64,000 nucleotides of DNA from Paenibacillus uliginis N3/975 (GCF_900177425.1 NZ_LT840184.1:3140263-3204262); one strand, 5' to 3'; counted from the first letter of the stretch, positions 26,632 to 35,631 are shown. The notes: generated by a model from the letters alone, not told the origin. Made by a program: numbers and translations.

Positions 26632-26907
26632 ATGTTTGCGCTAAAGTTTATCTGTACCTGGGTATTGCTCGTTGCATCATGTTCGGCGGTATGGTGGAGC
26701 TTCAAAACAGAAAAGCTTATAACCGTCTCTTGGCTGGCGTTTCTACTACCCGCCGTCTTCCAGCTCGCGGCCGCTTTCCGGATCGGCCCCGGCAAAGCGA
26801 AGTCGCTGATCGTGTTCGGCTGTATAAATCTTGTGTTCACTGCCCTTGTGGGTGTGGCTGTCTGGTATCTAGTCCAATTGGCTAATGCATACAAAAGAGG
26901 CAAATGA
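26632..26907 (+). CDS. Small membrane protein
   Basis: Encodes 91 residues; ATG with ATGGAGGAATACC upstream. Three hydrophobic segments (about 4-22, 31-50, 58-82) and a basic tail YKRGK. A frame starting at 26613 overlaps it out of register and is rejected. No family recognised. About 65 bases downstream is a nested inverted repeat (CAGCCTC...GTGGATATG / CATATCCAC...GAGGCTG, 26950-27021). Confidence 0.6.
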   Translation: MFALKFICTWVLLVASCSAVWWSFKTEKLITVSWLAFLLPAVFQLAAAFRIGPGKAKSLIVFGCINLVFTALVGVAVWYLVQLANAYKRGK

Positions 26908-27191
26908 TCGAAGCATTTCCATGAAGTACATCCGACTGCCGACAGCGGCAGCCTCGATAGGTTTGGCGAAGCGAAGTCCCAAAGTGGATATGACCATATG
27001 CGCCATATCCACCTGAGGCTGGCGGTCACAGCTAGATTTCTGAACGAAAGCCTCAGTACAGATTATACCTATTGTGGTAAACTACTGTTCAGATTTGCAT
27101 TTTGCTGCTTCAATCCAAAGCGGAGTGCAGGTCCGTTTCATTTCAAACTGAGCTATGCCTATTGATCGTTCTGGTAACAGGAGGAGTATTT

Positions 27192-27941
27192 ATGTACATC
27201 GTATCTCGGCCAAAACCGCTGTCTGATGGCCAAAACCAAGCACTTACGAAGGAAGACGCCACTGTTTATCCACCGGGCTACCTCCGGTTTTTGCGGCGAT
27301 TCGGCGAAGGGACTTACAGAGGGTGGTTGAATGTCCAGTTTCCGGATACGGAGGTGCTTAAACCTTTTGCCGCGTACGGGTTATGGGAGCATGACGAGGA
27401 CAGCCCCATTACTGAGCAACAGATCGGCGAGTGTATCGTTATAGGTACAACGGTGGACGGTGATTTTCTGGCAGTGCATCCCCAGACGGCTGGGCTGCTC
27501 TGGCTACCTCGGCATGCGGAGCACGTAAAGGCGATTTCCCTGCAGTCACGGGAGCAGGAAGACGAAGGGATGTATGCCTTGGTGCTGGACGAAATATATC
27601 GTCAGGTGTATGGAATCAGTCAAGAGGAGGCCGTCTATTATGAACCGTGGACGGGCACTCGGAGCCATCTCTTTTTGCGTTTGCCACAAGGGCAGGACCA
27701 GCTTTCGCTGCCCGATCTTGCCGGAATGTGCCAAGCGGATTTTCCACCGGATTTGTCCATTGAGACCCGATATGCTTGCTTCCTGTTCTACCGGCAACTA
27801 GGTGGCTATGTACGATTGAATTATGCCTACCAGCAAGAGGTGGTCGTCTTCTATGAACAGGATGCGGGGCAGGCGTTTGCCGTTATGGAGCAGTGGCTCT
27901 TGTCGAAAGGGTGCGAAGCGATTTCAGAAAATAACAGATGA
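27192..27941 (+). CDS. SUKH (SMI1/KNR4) family protein, copy 1
   Basis: ATG at 27192 with CAGGAGGAG; 249 residues beginning MYIVSRPKPLSDGQNQALTK. It has the SUKH layout: YPPGYLRFLRRFGEG (start of the fold), GLWEHDEDSP, TTVDGDFLAVHPQTAGLLWLPRH in outline, then a regulatory tail. SUKH proteins are immunity proteins that bind and block polymorphic toxins in the cytoplasm. A second copy with few substitutions is at 33575. Spacing to the next gene is 37 bases. Confidence 0.75.
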   Translation: MYIVSRPKPLSDGQNQALTKEDATVYPPGYLRFLRRFGEGTYRGWLNVQFPDTEVLKPFAAYGLWEHDEDSPITEQQIGECIVIGTTVDGDFLAVHPQTAGLLWLPRHAEHVKAISLQSREQEDEGMYALVLDEIYRQVYGISQEEAVYYEPWTGTRSHLFLRLPQGQDQLSLPDLAGMCQADFPPDLSIETRYACFLFYRQLGGYVRLNYAYQQEVVVFYEQDAGQAFAVMEQWLLSKGCEAISENNR

Positions 27942-27978
27942 TCTGGGTGCTCCTTAAGTGTGGGAGAGGGAGGTATGC

Positions 27979-28545
27979 ATGAAACTAGTTTTTACTCTGG
28001 ATACACATGGAACGTGTGTGGGTCAATTGAGAGATGAACTGCTGCCGTTAGAGGAATTAGCAAATACATGGAAGTTTCCCTATGATATCTTTTTTGTATT
28101 GCGTGTTTTACCTGAAAGTTATGGTCGAAAAACATCCAGACGTTTTGATAGCAGGGATCATACCCTCGAATTAGATATCAGCATAAGTTATGAGCAGTAC
28201 CAACGGATGTCCAAGCATGAGCAACGTGAGGTATTAGGTATTCACCTTTGTAACTATCTGTCAGAGTCAGTTGCTAAATATAATAAGCATGCAGATAAGG
28301 AAACCCAAAATCAACTACTGGACCTGGTGAAAAAATGGATGCTTGAAAACAATTGGCTAAATGGAAAGATAAATCAAGCACGGAAACTTCTTTCGCAAGA
28401 CATGGAACTTTATGAAGTCAGCCAAAAATTGCAAATGCCATTAGAAGAAATTGAGTATATCCTTCTCCGCATGAATGACTATGAGCCAACTGACGTTCAT
28501 CCTGACAACATTGTAGTAGGAAAAGCGCCGCCATATCATTTGTAG
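27979..28545 (+). CDS. Unknown protein, immunity-like
   Basis: ATG at 27979 with GAGGGAGG upstream; 188 residues beginning MKLVFTLDTHGTCVGQLRDE. Soluble; a mixed N-terminal half and a helical, charged C-terminal half (residues about 110-165 form long helices), ending VVGKAPPYHL. No motif recognised. Same strand and spacing as its immunity neighbours. Confidence 0.6.
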   Translation: MKLVFTLDTHGTCVGQLRDELLPLEELANTWKFPYDIFFVLRVLPESYGRKTSRRFDSRDHTLELDISISYEQYQRMSKHEQREVLGIHLCNYLSESVAKYNKHADKETQNQLLDLVKKWMLENNWLNGKINQARKLLSQDMELYEVSQKLQMPLEEIEYILLRMNDYEPTDVHPDNIVVGKAPPYHL

Positions 28546-28607
28546 AAGGCAGGAGAGACATCCAGAACTTACAATAAACCCATGTATAGGGAGAGAGGAT
28601 CGAATTC

Positions 28608-29066
28608 ATGTATGAGCGTTTGGCAGAAAAACTGAAAACGACTTCCGCTTTAAAATGGTTTCCTGGTCGTGGTGCGGAAGAGAGCTGGATAGCGGAAGCC
28701 GAAGAGGAATTAGGATTCCGCCTGCCGCCATCTTATCGCTGGTGGCTGGTTCATTACGGTAATGCCCGGTTGAGTGGCGGGAATATTCTAGCGATCGCTG
28801 CTCCGGAACACAGAGAGTATTACGACGGCGACCTTCTTTACATACACAGACTGAATAAAGCCGAGGAATGGTGGGTAGGCCGGTTTCCCCACAGACTGGA
28901 CTTGTTCGTGCCGGATAGCGACGAGCTTTATTTTTTTGATACGTCTACTAGAGATAAACAGGGAGAATTTCCGATCATGTGTTATGATCTCATGAATGAT
29001 TTGATCGACAAGTATGCTTCAACGTTTGCGGAGTTTCTAGAACGGCTGATTGACGAGCGTTCTTAA
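28608..29066 (+). CDS. SUKH (SMI1/KNR4) family immunity protein
   Basis: Encodes 152 residues, the standard single-domain SUKH size, with AGGGAGAGAGG upstream. Characteristic pieces are ESWIAEAEEELGFRLPPSYR, WWLVHYGNARLSGG, and ELYFFDTSTRDKQGEFPIMC, followed by FAEFLERLI at the end. Expected to neutralise a cognate nuclease or deaminase toxin; the partner is not in the window. Confidence 0.85.
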   Translation: MYERLAEKLKTTSALKWFPGRGAEESWIAEAEEELGFRLPPSYRWWLVHYGNARLSGGNILAIAAPEHREYYDGDLLYIHRLNKAEEWWVGRFPHRLDLFVPDSDELYFFDTSTRDKQGEFPIMCYDLMNDLIDKYASTFAEFLERLIDERS

Positions 29067-29175
29067 ATAAGAATAAATGATGAGTAGGTTGGAAGCTACG
29101 CGCTGCGGCGAATTTTTCGGTGATAGACCCGTTAAGCTGAAGCGTAGGTTCTACAGATTATAGGAGGATTTACAA

Positions 29176-29539
29176 ATACGTAAAAAGTGGAAAAGTAGGG
29201 TTTTGATCGATAATCCCGTTGTGCTGGACCGAGATCAGATCGAGCAGGATTTGTGCGGCGGTAACCAAGTGATTATTCAGTTCACTCACCCGGATTTTTA
29301 TTACTCCTCCATCTTGGAGGAAGTGTATAAGCTTTAAATTTACATCTGGGCATATTCGAGCTGGAGAATTCAGACATCTTGGGAATTGAGACGCTGCGAT
29401 CTCTAAGAGAATTGTGGGGGGCAAGGTAAAAAATCTGGATGCTATAGGCGATCTGGAGGACTTGAATTATCTCGCGCTGCTGCTGGATTTTGAGATCGGC
29501 CACGCCCGGGTGATCTTGGCTCAATTGGAGGCGAAATAA
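29176..29539 (+). pseudogene. LRR-like immunity protein, deleted copy
   Basis: Matches the N-terminal 55 residues of the 25329 gene (RKKWKSRVLIDNPVVLDRDQ), but the start ATG has become TAC and the frame stops at 29335. Short later blocks (FELENSDILGIETLRSLREL, NLDAIGDLEDLNYLAL) survive in other frames with the middle deleted. The end FEIGHARVILAQLEAK at 29539 comes from another gene. Confidence 0.8.
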
Positions 29540-29599
29540 GGCTGGAGCAACTAGAAGACGGCCTGAGCTGATCGACTAACGGAAAGGAGGGCCATTGTC

Positions 29600-30160
29600 A
29601 TGAAGCCGATGCAAGAAATAGAGACGCTGGCGATAGAGATCGCCGATGCGGCCAGAACGTCTTTTCGCGCTCTTTTTGAAAATGGCGAACGTTACTATTA
29701 CTGTACGCTATATACTACTGGCGAGGGACATGCGCCAAGCATCTCCGCCTGGTCGTGGGAAGCTTTGGAGATGGAATCGGCCAGGCAAGGAGACGAAAGT
29801 GACACACCGGGATCGACGATTGCGGAACTCATCAAATGGTCCTACGCCGATTCGCCCTATTGTTGTTTCGGGGATGAGAACTTCGATCACGTTAAACAAC
29901 GATTTATCGAGCGTCCTTTCATTACGGATCTTGAGAATGACGAAGGGTATCGCGAGTTTGATTTGAGGCTGAAGGCCATGGAGCTGGCGATGAAAATGCT
30001 CGATGATGAAGGCATGTTTGCCTTGAATCAACCGCGGGAGTCGGTATGCGTCCTTGTCGAAGTCATGCCGCCGGATGAGATCAATACCGAAATCGCCCTA
30101 CGTTTGAATCGGGCGGAATCTCCGGCTATGCAAGTATGGTTGGCGGAAGCGGCGGAGTAA
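29600..30160 (+). CDS. DUF4303 family protein
   Basis: Encodes 186 residues with GGAAAGGAGGG upstream of the ATG. The pattern GERYYYCTLYTTGEGHAPSI then SAWSWEALE, and SYADSPYCCFGDENFDHVKQ, identifies DUF4303, a family frequent next to SUKH genes and regarded as immunity-related. No catalytic residues known. Part of the same-strand cluster. Confidence 0.75.
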   Translation: MKPMQEIETLAIEIADAARTSFRALFENGERYYYCTLYTTGEGHAPSISAWSWEALEMESARQGDESDTPGSTIAELIKWSYADSPYCCFGDENFDHVKQRFIERPFITDLENDEGYREFDLRLKAMELAMKMLDDEGMFALNQPRESVCVLVEVMPPDEINTEIALRLNRAESPAMQVWLAEAAE

Positions 30161-30249
30161 ACGCATCCGCATTCAAGAAATTTAAGCATGTCACAAATAA
30201 CAAGTACGGTGATGCAGACTTCTGTATCAGGGCAAATAGGAGGTTACGA

Positions 30250-31273
30250 ATGCGTAAGAAATGGAAAAGAAAGATTCTGATCAATAATCCTGTTGCGCTA
30301 GACCGGGTACGGATCAAGCAGGACTTACGCGACGGTAACCAAGTGATTGTTCAGTTCTCTCACCCGGATTTTTATGCCTTCATTTTGGAGGAAGTGGATG
30401 AGCTTTGCGCGCGTCTGGATGAAAACTTCGGCGTACGTTTCTACGGGCATTATTCCCTCTCGTTCGATGGTCGTACGCTCCTAAGGATTCCCCATGTCAA
30501 AATGCTGCATCTCAATAGTCTCGTTACAGGCGCATAACACCGAAACATTGGCCACGCTGGAACACATGCACAGTTTGAATCTGGGCATACATGAGTTGGA
30601 GAATTCGGATATTTTGGGAATAGACTCGCTGCGCTCTTTAAGAGATTTAGCCTTTATCTCGGATAGAAAGCTTCTGAACCTGCAATATTTTAAAGAGTTC
30701 TCTCATCTGGAACAATTGCATGTTGGGGGCAAGGTGAAAAACCTAGATGCGATAGGCTATCTGGAAGGTTTGAATTACCTCTCGCTACATTCGATTAGTA
30801 AATTACCGTTACATTTTATAAACCGATTGAAGAAGTTGAAGCATCTTCGCATTTTGCTTGGAGGGCGAGAGCATATTCAGGAAATCGAAGAGAATCATAT
30901 CGACGACTTGGAGATTTTTAGAATCCGGGGTTTTCATGACCTGAGCCATATTACGAAATTCCGAGCGTTGACGAGCCTTACGATTGAGGATCAAGCTCAA
31001 CTGCGAGAAATCGGCTTTGATCGTGGGATGGAGGCGCTGGAGGAGATAACCATTTCAAATTGTAAAGGTTTGGCTCGTTTGTCGGGAATGGAGCGGTTGC
31101 CGTCGCTGCGCAAGCTCCGCGTTTTCAAAACGGCCATCGATTTTGATTCCTTCATCCGGCAAAAGCTTCCGAGTGCATTGTCCGAATTGGAATTCATAAC
31201 CTCCAAAAGCAAAGTAGATCAAGAAATACAAGATTCCTTATTCAAGTTGGGTTTTCAACGATGGAGCATCTAA
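30250..31273 (+). pseudogene. LRR-like immunity protein, frameshifted copy
   Basis: Starts like the 25329 gene (ATG at 30250 with AGGAGG; MRKKWKRKILINNPVALDRV) and is complete in length. One extra base near 30524 (TTACAGG where the intact copy has TCCAGG) shifts the frame, after which it reads AHNTETLATLEHMHSLNLGI to the end at 31273. If real, this gives a truncated product of about 96 residues. Confidence 0.8.
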
Positions 31274-31292
31274 ATCAAAGGTAGAAGAAAGG

Positions 31293-32507
31293 ATGACGGA
31301 AGTGCCAAATGATAACCAAGTTCGCCCTTCTGATGCTGTTAGAGAAGACGGTTGCTATCCCATTGACCTGACGGGTCCTCACAGCCACACGCTTGTCATT
31401 CGGCCCGGTGTGGGCAGCCTATCTATCGGACCGTCTCACTTGGGGAAAAGGGCGGACCTTCACGTCGCGCCAGACGCGCGCATCGATTGGACCGTATTCG
31501 ATGCCTTTGCCACGCCGGCGGGCTCACCCTGGCCGCGATTTCTGTACTATACAGGTAGTGACGCGGGCTTCTTGGATTGGGCGCAGAAACGTCCAATTGA
31601 AGAGATGACGTGGGCTCCGGTCCTGTCTGCAGATACGGTGGTGGACGCCAGCCAGTCCATTTTGTATGGCTTGCATATCCAGCTGAGCCAGACCGGAGGG
31701 CGCCTGAGCTTGAAGCTTCCGAAGGGACCTTTCCGCCTGAACGTGTCCGGCGATCTAGCACGCTTCCTGGCCACTGGCGATATGCCGTCTTCTCTGACAC
31801 TAGCGCCTCGCACTAGCCGACGCAAGAATGATCCTCCTTGCACACTGCCCGACCTCGGTGAATTGCACAAGGTGACGAGTCTGACGCTGCATAATGCGCC
31901 GCTGGGACAGCCCATCTCGCTGGACTGCCTAGATCGGTTCCCAAACCTTGACTCACTGAGTTTGTGGGGTAACTTCTGCGATATGGACTTGTTGGCTCGT
32001 CATGCCCAGTTAACGAATCTGGAGCTGCGCTTCATGCCTGATTTGGAGGACTTGCCCTCCTTGGAGACGTGGCCGTTGCTTGACAGATTTATCGCCTACA
32101 ATGTGGAAGAGACCGCGGGCAAGCGCCTAAGGCAGCAAATGAAAACACGCGCTAAAACCCGCCCCTGGACCGGTTATGCTTCAGTGAGCCAATTGCGAAA
32201 GCCTGAGTGGTGGAGGAGCGAATTTGGCCGCCCGTTTTCGTCCTGGCCTAAACGTCTGGCCAAGTTGGCTAACGAAGCTTACAACGTTGCACAGGCAACC
32301 TTGGCTCAGGCCCGTAGCCTTACCGATGCCGAGGCAGCCATTACCGCTTTCACCGTGCGTTTCAATGCCCTCAAAGGCATCGAAACCACCGAAAGAGAAG
32401 ACCTTGGCGAAGCGGTATGGCAACTCAGCCAGTCCGATCACCTGATTGGCCAGCCTATAACGGAGGAGACGGCTCAACGCTGGTTCGATGCAGCACGCGA
32501 ATACTGA
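31293..32507 (+). CDS. LRR-containing unknown protein, GC-rich
   Basis: Encodes 404 residues; ATG with GAAAGG upstream. An N-terminal beta-rich part contains LVIRPGVGSLSIGPSHLG, then LRR-like strands are found at about residues 185-265 (VTSLTLHNAPLG, NLDSLSLWGNFCDMDLLARH, LTNLELRFMPDLEDLPSLE), then a helical C-terminus (about 300-404). GC is clearly higher than in the flanking LRR and SUKH genes, suggesting a separate origin. Function unknown; immunity by context. Confidence 0.65.
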   Translation: MTEVPNDNQVRPSDAVREDGCYPIDLTGPHSHTLVIRPGVGSLSIGPSHLGKRADLHVAPDARIDWTVFDAFATPAGSPWPRFLYYTGSDAGFLDWAQKRPIEEMTWAPVLSADTVVDASQSILYGLHIQLSQTGGRLSLKLPKGPFRLNVSGDLARFLATGDMPSSLTLAPRTSRRKNDPPCTLPDLGELHKVTSLTLHNAPLGQPISLDCLDRFPNLDSLSLWGNFCDMDLLARHAQLTNLELRFMPDLEDLPSLETWPLLDRFIAYNVEETAGKRLRQQMKTRAKTRPWTGYASVSQLRKPEWWRSEFGRPFSSWPKRLAKLANEAYNVAQATLAQARSLTDAEAAITAFTVRFNALKGIETTEREDLGEAVWQLSQSDHLIGQPITEETAQRWFDAAREY

Positions 32508-32569
32508 TTAAAAAGAACGGGCGGGCAGTGGGATCGGCAAATTACAAATGGGTAAAGGGGTGTTAATCG

Positions 32570-32953
32570 GTGATCACCGTTTATGAGAAACAGCGAAGTG
32601 GAGCTGTTGCGGACATGATCGAGCATCATGCATCGCTTGAAACGTGCCTGGAAATCATTCGGCGGATGGATGGATTCATACGCAGCCAGGTCACGATTCG
32701 GTACATGGAGAACATCATCACGATCGGCGGCGGCAGTCATGAGTTCATTGTTACCGTGGAGACCAACACTGCGATTCACAACCTTCTCGGCCCACTGGAG
32801 GAAGAAGACGAGTTTGTTGAGATTACAGTAGGTGGCCAAGCCTGTGAATTTCCCCAGAAGTACATCGTTAGCCTTGAGCTTATTGAATCTGCGCTCCTTC
32901 AATTATTGGAAGGCACAACAGCTGAACTAAACTGGGAAATTATTGATAAATAA
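32570..32953 (+). CDS. Imm1-like immunity protein
   Basis: GTG start (MITVYEKQRSGAVADMIEHH), 127 residues, with AAAGGGGTG upstream. The pattern ITIGGGSHEFIVTVET, then VTVETN...GPLEEED, then VGGQACEFPQKYIVSLELIE and a final WEIID matches the Imm1 fold as I know it (GGQ-x-EFP and terminal W-E). Such proteins bind a nuclease or deaminase toxin. Assignment is from pattern only. Confidence 0.55.
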   Translation: MITVYEKQRSGAVADMIEHHASLETCLEIIRRMDGFIRSQVTIRYMENIITIGGGSHEFIVTVETNTAIHNLLGPLEEEDEFVEITVGGQACEFPQKYIVSLELIESALLQLLEGTTAELNWEIIDK

Positions 32954-33063
32954 GTACCTTGTCATGAGGCTATGGATCAATTTTCTTATAAACTGATACA
33001 GAATCCAATAAAAACAGACGAAGTTTATCCTGAAAACTGTATTGGCCGGGAAGGGGGTTACCT

Positions 33064-33507
33064 ATGAAAGATGCGTTAATGGAGAGATTAAAGATTTTTC
33101 TTCATCGGGAAAATAATAGAACACTTGTAGGCATTCCGTCGAGCCAAGAGGAAATTGTTAAGGCGGAGCAACGGCTGAATGTTAACTTTCATGAGGACTA
33201 CATACACTTTATCAAGACGTTTGGGGGAGCATATGCAGGTCTTGCGATACATGCATTCTCTAATGGCTCTAGTCTCGGAAATGAATCGGTTATCGATTTG
33301 ACGCTGGGGTTTCGAGAGCAATTCAAGGGACTTCCCTTTGCAGAGGTCTTACGAACCAGTTATGTCATTTCCATGGATGGGTCCGGCGATCCGATTATCA
33401 TTAATCAGGCAGGAAAGGTTTTCATCTGTTATCACGATACCGGGGAGATCAAGTTATTAGCGGATTCATTTGAGGAAATGATCGAGGAAAATTTTTGTGA
33501 ATGGTAA
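33064..33507 (+). CDS. SUKH (SMI1/KNR4) family immunity protein
   Basis: Encodes 147 residues with GAAGGGGG upstream. Typical SUKH start (GIPSSQEEIVKAEQRLNVNF, then HEDYIHFIKTFGGAYAGLAI) and end (FEEMIEENF). Soluble cytoplasmic, expected to bind a toxin. Its stop lies 68 bases before the duplicated SUKH gene. Confidence 0.85.
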   Translation: MKDALMERLKIFLHRENNRTLVGIPSSQEEIVKAEQRLNVNFHEDYIHFIKTFGGAYAGLAIHAFSNGSSLGNESVIDLTLGFREQFKGLPFAEVLRTSYVISMDGSGDPIIINQAGKVFICYHDTGEIKLLADSFEEMIEENFCEW

Positions 33508-33574
33508 GCTAAGCAGTTCCGATGAAATTTACCCGGAGAGGTATTTGATCGATCAGGAAACAGGGGGAGTATTC

Positions 33575-34312
33575 ATGTACATCGTATCTCGGCAAAAGCC
33601 GCTGTCCGAGGGCCAAAACCAAGTGCTTGCGAAGGAAGACACCGCTATTTATCCACCAGGCTACCTTCGGTTTTTGCAGCAATTCGGTGAAGGGACTTAC
33701 AGAGGGTGGATAAATGTCCAATTGCCTGATTCAGAGGTGCTAAAACCTTTTGCTGGGTACGGATTATGGGAGTGTGATGAAGACAGCCCCATTACTGAGC
33801 AACAGATCGGCGAGTGTATCGCTATAGGCACGACGGTGGACGGTGATTTTCTGGCGGTACATCCCCAGACGGCTGGGCTGCTCTGGCTGCCTCGGCACTC
33901 AGAGCACGTAAAGGCAATTTCGCTGCAGGCACTGGAGCAGGAAGACGAAGGGATGTACGCCTTGGTGCTGGACGAAATATACCTTCAGGTATATGGAATC
34001 AGCCCAAAGGACGCCGTCTATTATGAACCGTGGACGGGCACTCGGAGCCATCTCTTTTTGCGTTTACTACCAGGACAGGACCAGCTTTCGCTGCCCGAGC
34101 TGGCCGGAGTGTGCCAAGCGGATTTTCCACCGGATTTGTCCATTGAAACCCCATATGCTTGCTTCCTGTTTTACCGGCAACTGGGTGGCTATGTACGATT
34201 GAATTATGCTTACCAGCAAGAGGTGGCAGTTTTCTATGAACAGGATGCGCAACAGGCGTTTGCCGTTATTGAGCAATGGCTCTTGTCGAAAGGGTGCAAA
34301 ACGATTTCATAA
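33575..34312 (+). CDS. SUKH (SMI1/KNR4) family protein, copy 2
   Basis: ATG at 33575 (MYIVSRQKPLSEGQNQVLAK) with AGGGGGAG; 245 residues, nearly identical to the 27192 protein along its whole length. The match starts just upstream of the ribosome site, so a block of about 750 bases was duplicated with its translation signal. Substitutions are spread over the protein (for example SREQED/ALEQED), so the copies have begun to diverge and may recognise different toxins. Confidence 0.75.
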   Translation: MYIVSRQKPLSEGQNQVLAKEDTAIYPPGYLRFLQQFGEGTYRGWINVQLPDSEVLKPFAGYGLWECDEDSPITEQQIGECIAIGTTVDGDFLAVHPQTAGLLWLPRHSEHVKAISLQALEQEDEGMYALVLDEIYLQVYGISPKDAVYYEPWTGTRSHLFLRLLPGQDQLSLPELAGVCQADFPPDLSIETPYACFLFYRQLGGYVRLNYAYQQEVAVFYEQDAQQAFAVIEQWLLSKGCKTIS

Positions 34313-34390
34313 CATAATAGATCTCATGTTACTATACTTTCGATAAGATTCTGAAGTAGGAGTGGCATTGGATGATCGTTCTGAAAATGG

Positions 34391-34560
34391 TGTCGGGTGA
34401 CAAAAACATAGTAACAATAGAAGCCGCTAATTATGCGGCTTTTATTGTTATGATATCATTCCCGACTAATGACAAGAACTTTGTTACATACTCGATATGA
34501 TCTCATCGGCAGCAGGCAAGTTAAAAAGATGCCATTGTTGTTAAACTAACGGGCAGAATA
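34391..34560 (+). repeat. Type A repeat (copy A6) and cassette-boundary core S17
   Basis: TGTCGGGTGACAAAAACATA, hairpin AAGCCGC...GCGGCTTTT, then, with the second module deleted, GATATCATTCCCGAC and GACAAGAACTTTGTTACATA. This is the uninterrupted relative of A5. The same trailing sequence (GATATGATCTCATCGG...GCAGGCAAGTT) follows both. At 34541 the core GTTAAACTAACGGGCAGAAT follows. Confidence 0.8.
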
Positions 34561-34621
34561 ACGCAACGAACAGAAGTTGCCTGCGTCTAATAGCTGGTTG
34601 GAAAAATATGAAAGGAGTTGA

Positions 34622-35104
34622 ATGAGAAAGATGACAGCATCATTTTCACATAAGCCCGAAGGATACGAATGTCCATTTTGTCGTGTTTCGGGTATCGAGC
34701 GACCTAATCAGGGAACAAAACAAAGGGATATCATCTATCAGAATGAAAAGGTAACGGCATTTATATCGAGCAAATGGTGGCCAAACAATAAAGGACATGT
34801 TCTTGTTGTTCCTAATCAACATTTCGAGAACATCTTTGAACTCCCTGCGGATTACGCTGTTGAAATTCACCGCGCGGCTCAGCTTACAGCATTTGCAATG
34901 AAAAGTACATATGGATGTGATGGGATTTCTACGCGGCAACATAATGAGCCTGCTGGCAATCAAGACGTGTGGCATTATCATCTCCATGTTTACCCTAGAT
35001 ATGTGAATGATCAACTTTATCTGACAAAGGGTTCTCAGTCCGATCCAGATGAACGCTCTTTCTATGCTGATAAGTTGCGTTCTTGGATAAAGGAAAACAT
35101 TTAA
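34622..35104 (+). CDS. HIT-family hydrolase
   Basis: Encodes 160 residues with AAAGGAGTTG before the ATG. It has the HIT catalytic triad of histidines (DVWHYHLHVYPRY, H-x-H-x-H near residue 122) and two cysteines near the start (CPFCRVSG) that could bind zinc. The superfamily hydrolyses or transfers nucleoside monophosphates (Ap4A, AMP-lysine and similar). Single-gene unit between S17 and S18. Confidence 0.85.
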   Translation: MRKMTASFSHKPEGYECPFCRVSGIERPNQGTKQRDIIYQNEKVTAFISSKWWPNNKGHVLVVPNQHFENIFELPADYAVEIHRAAQLTAFAMKSTYGCDGISTRQHNEPAGNQDVWHYHLHVYPRYVNDQLYLTKGSQSDPDERSFYADKLRSWIKENI

Positions 35105-35120
35105 GGTCTAGGAGGAGCGA

Positions 35121-35180
35121 ATGATAACCCTAGTAGGAGATGAACCTGAGATTACGTGGCCCCTACTAGAGAAAAAATAA
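35121..35180 (+). CDS. Very short frame, probably a truncated gene
   Basis: Nineteen residues (MITLVGDEPEITWPLLEKK) after a strong AGGAGG. It probably represents the start of a gene cut off by the boundary repeat that begins 9 bases later. No function assigned. Confidence 0.3.
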   Translation: MITLVGDEPEITWPLLEKK

Positions 35181-35188
35181 GGTTCTCT

Positions 35189-35262
35189 CATTAAGCTAAC
35201 GGGACACGATAGTTCAATAACTATAAGGTGGCAGCCGGTTAGTGGGAACGGCTGCCTGCCTA
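35189..35262 (+). repeat. Cassette-boundary element (site S18)
   Basis: CATTAAGCTAACGGGACACG then ATAGTTCAATAAC, hairpin GGCAGCCGGTT / AACGGCTGCC (35230-35256). The right core is absent. Confidence 0.8.
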
Positions 35263-35395
35263 AGAAACAAAGGAAGAAATCAAGTCTACTATAAAAATAA
35301 CAGAAGTGATCTACCAATTGGTCTGGTGTGATAATGGGGGAATGATATCAAGTTCTTGTCATCCGCCGACGACATGAAAGCGTTAGACACACAGG

Positions 35396-35631
35396 TGTCG
35401 AGGGACAAAAACATGGTCCCATTGAAAGTCGCAAAATTGGCGGCTTTTTTTGTTTATCGGTACAAGTTCTTGTCCCTAGTCCAGGACAAGAACTTGTACC
35501 GATTGCCGAAATGGACATGAAAATGTTCCGATTACCGATTAGATGATCGTCTAATCAGGTAACAAAACAATCTTTTAAAAAGCTGCAATCGACTCGGCAG
35601 CTTTCCTTAAACTAACGGGCAGGATTGCCTA
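35396..35631 (+). repeat. Type A repeat copy A7 plus boundary site S19
   Basis: Nearly identical over about 236 bases to 2851-3079 plus its core (three or four substitutions), including the type A element, the GATTAGATGATCGTCTAATC palindrome, the GCTGC hairpin and core CTAACGGGCAGGAT. Similarity stops right after GGCAGGAT. Confidence 0.9.

Noticed and set aside
26613..26885. 90-residue frame overlapping the small membrane protein
   Set aside because: The 26632 frame has the better ribosome site and a clear three-helix membrane profile.
31423..31915. Two antisense frames in the GC-rich LRR gene
   Set aside because: Shadows of the 31293-32507 gene, which has a sensible product and start.
3038..35631. 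Calling the array a classical integron
   Set aside because: No intI-type integrase with its extra helix, no paired inverted attC arms, and cores are in direct orientation.
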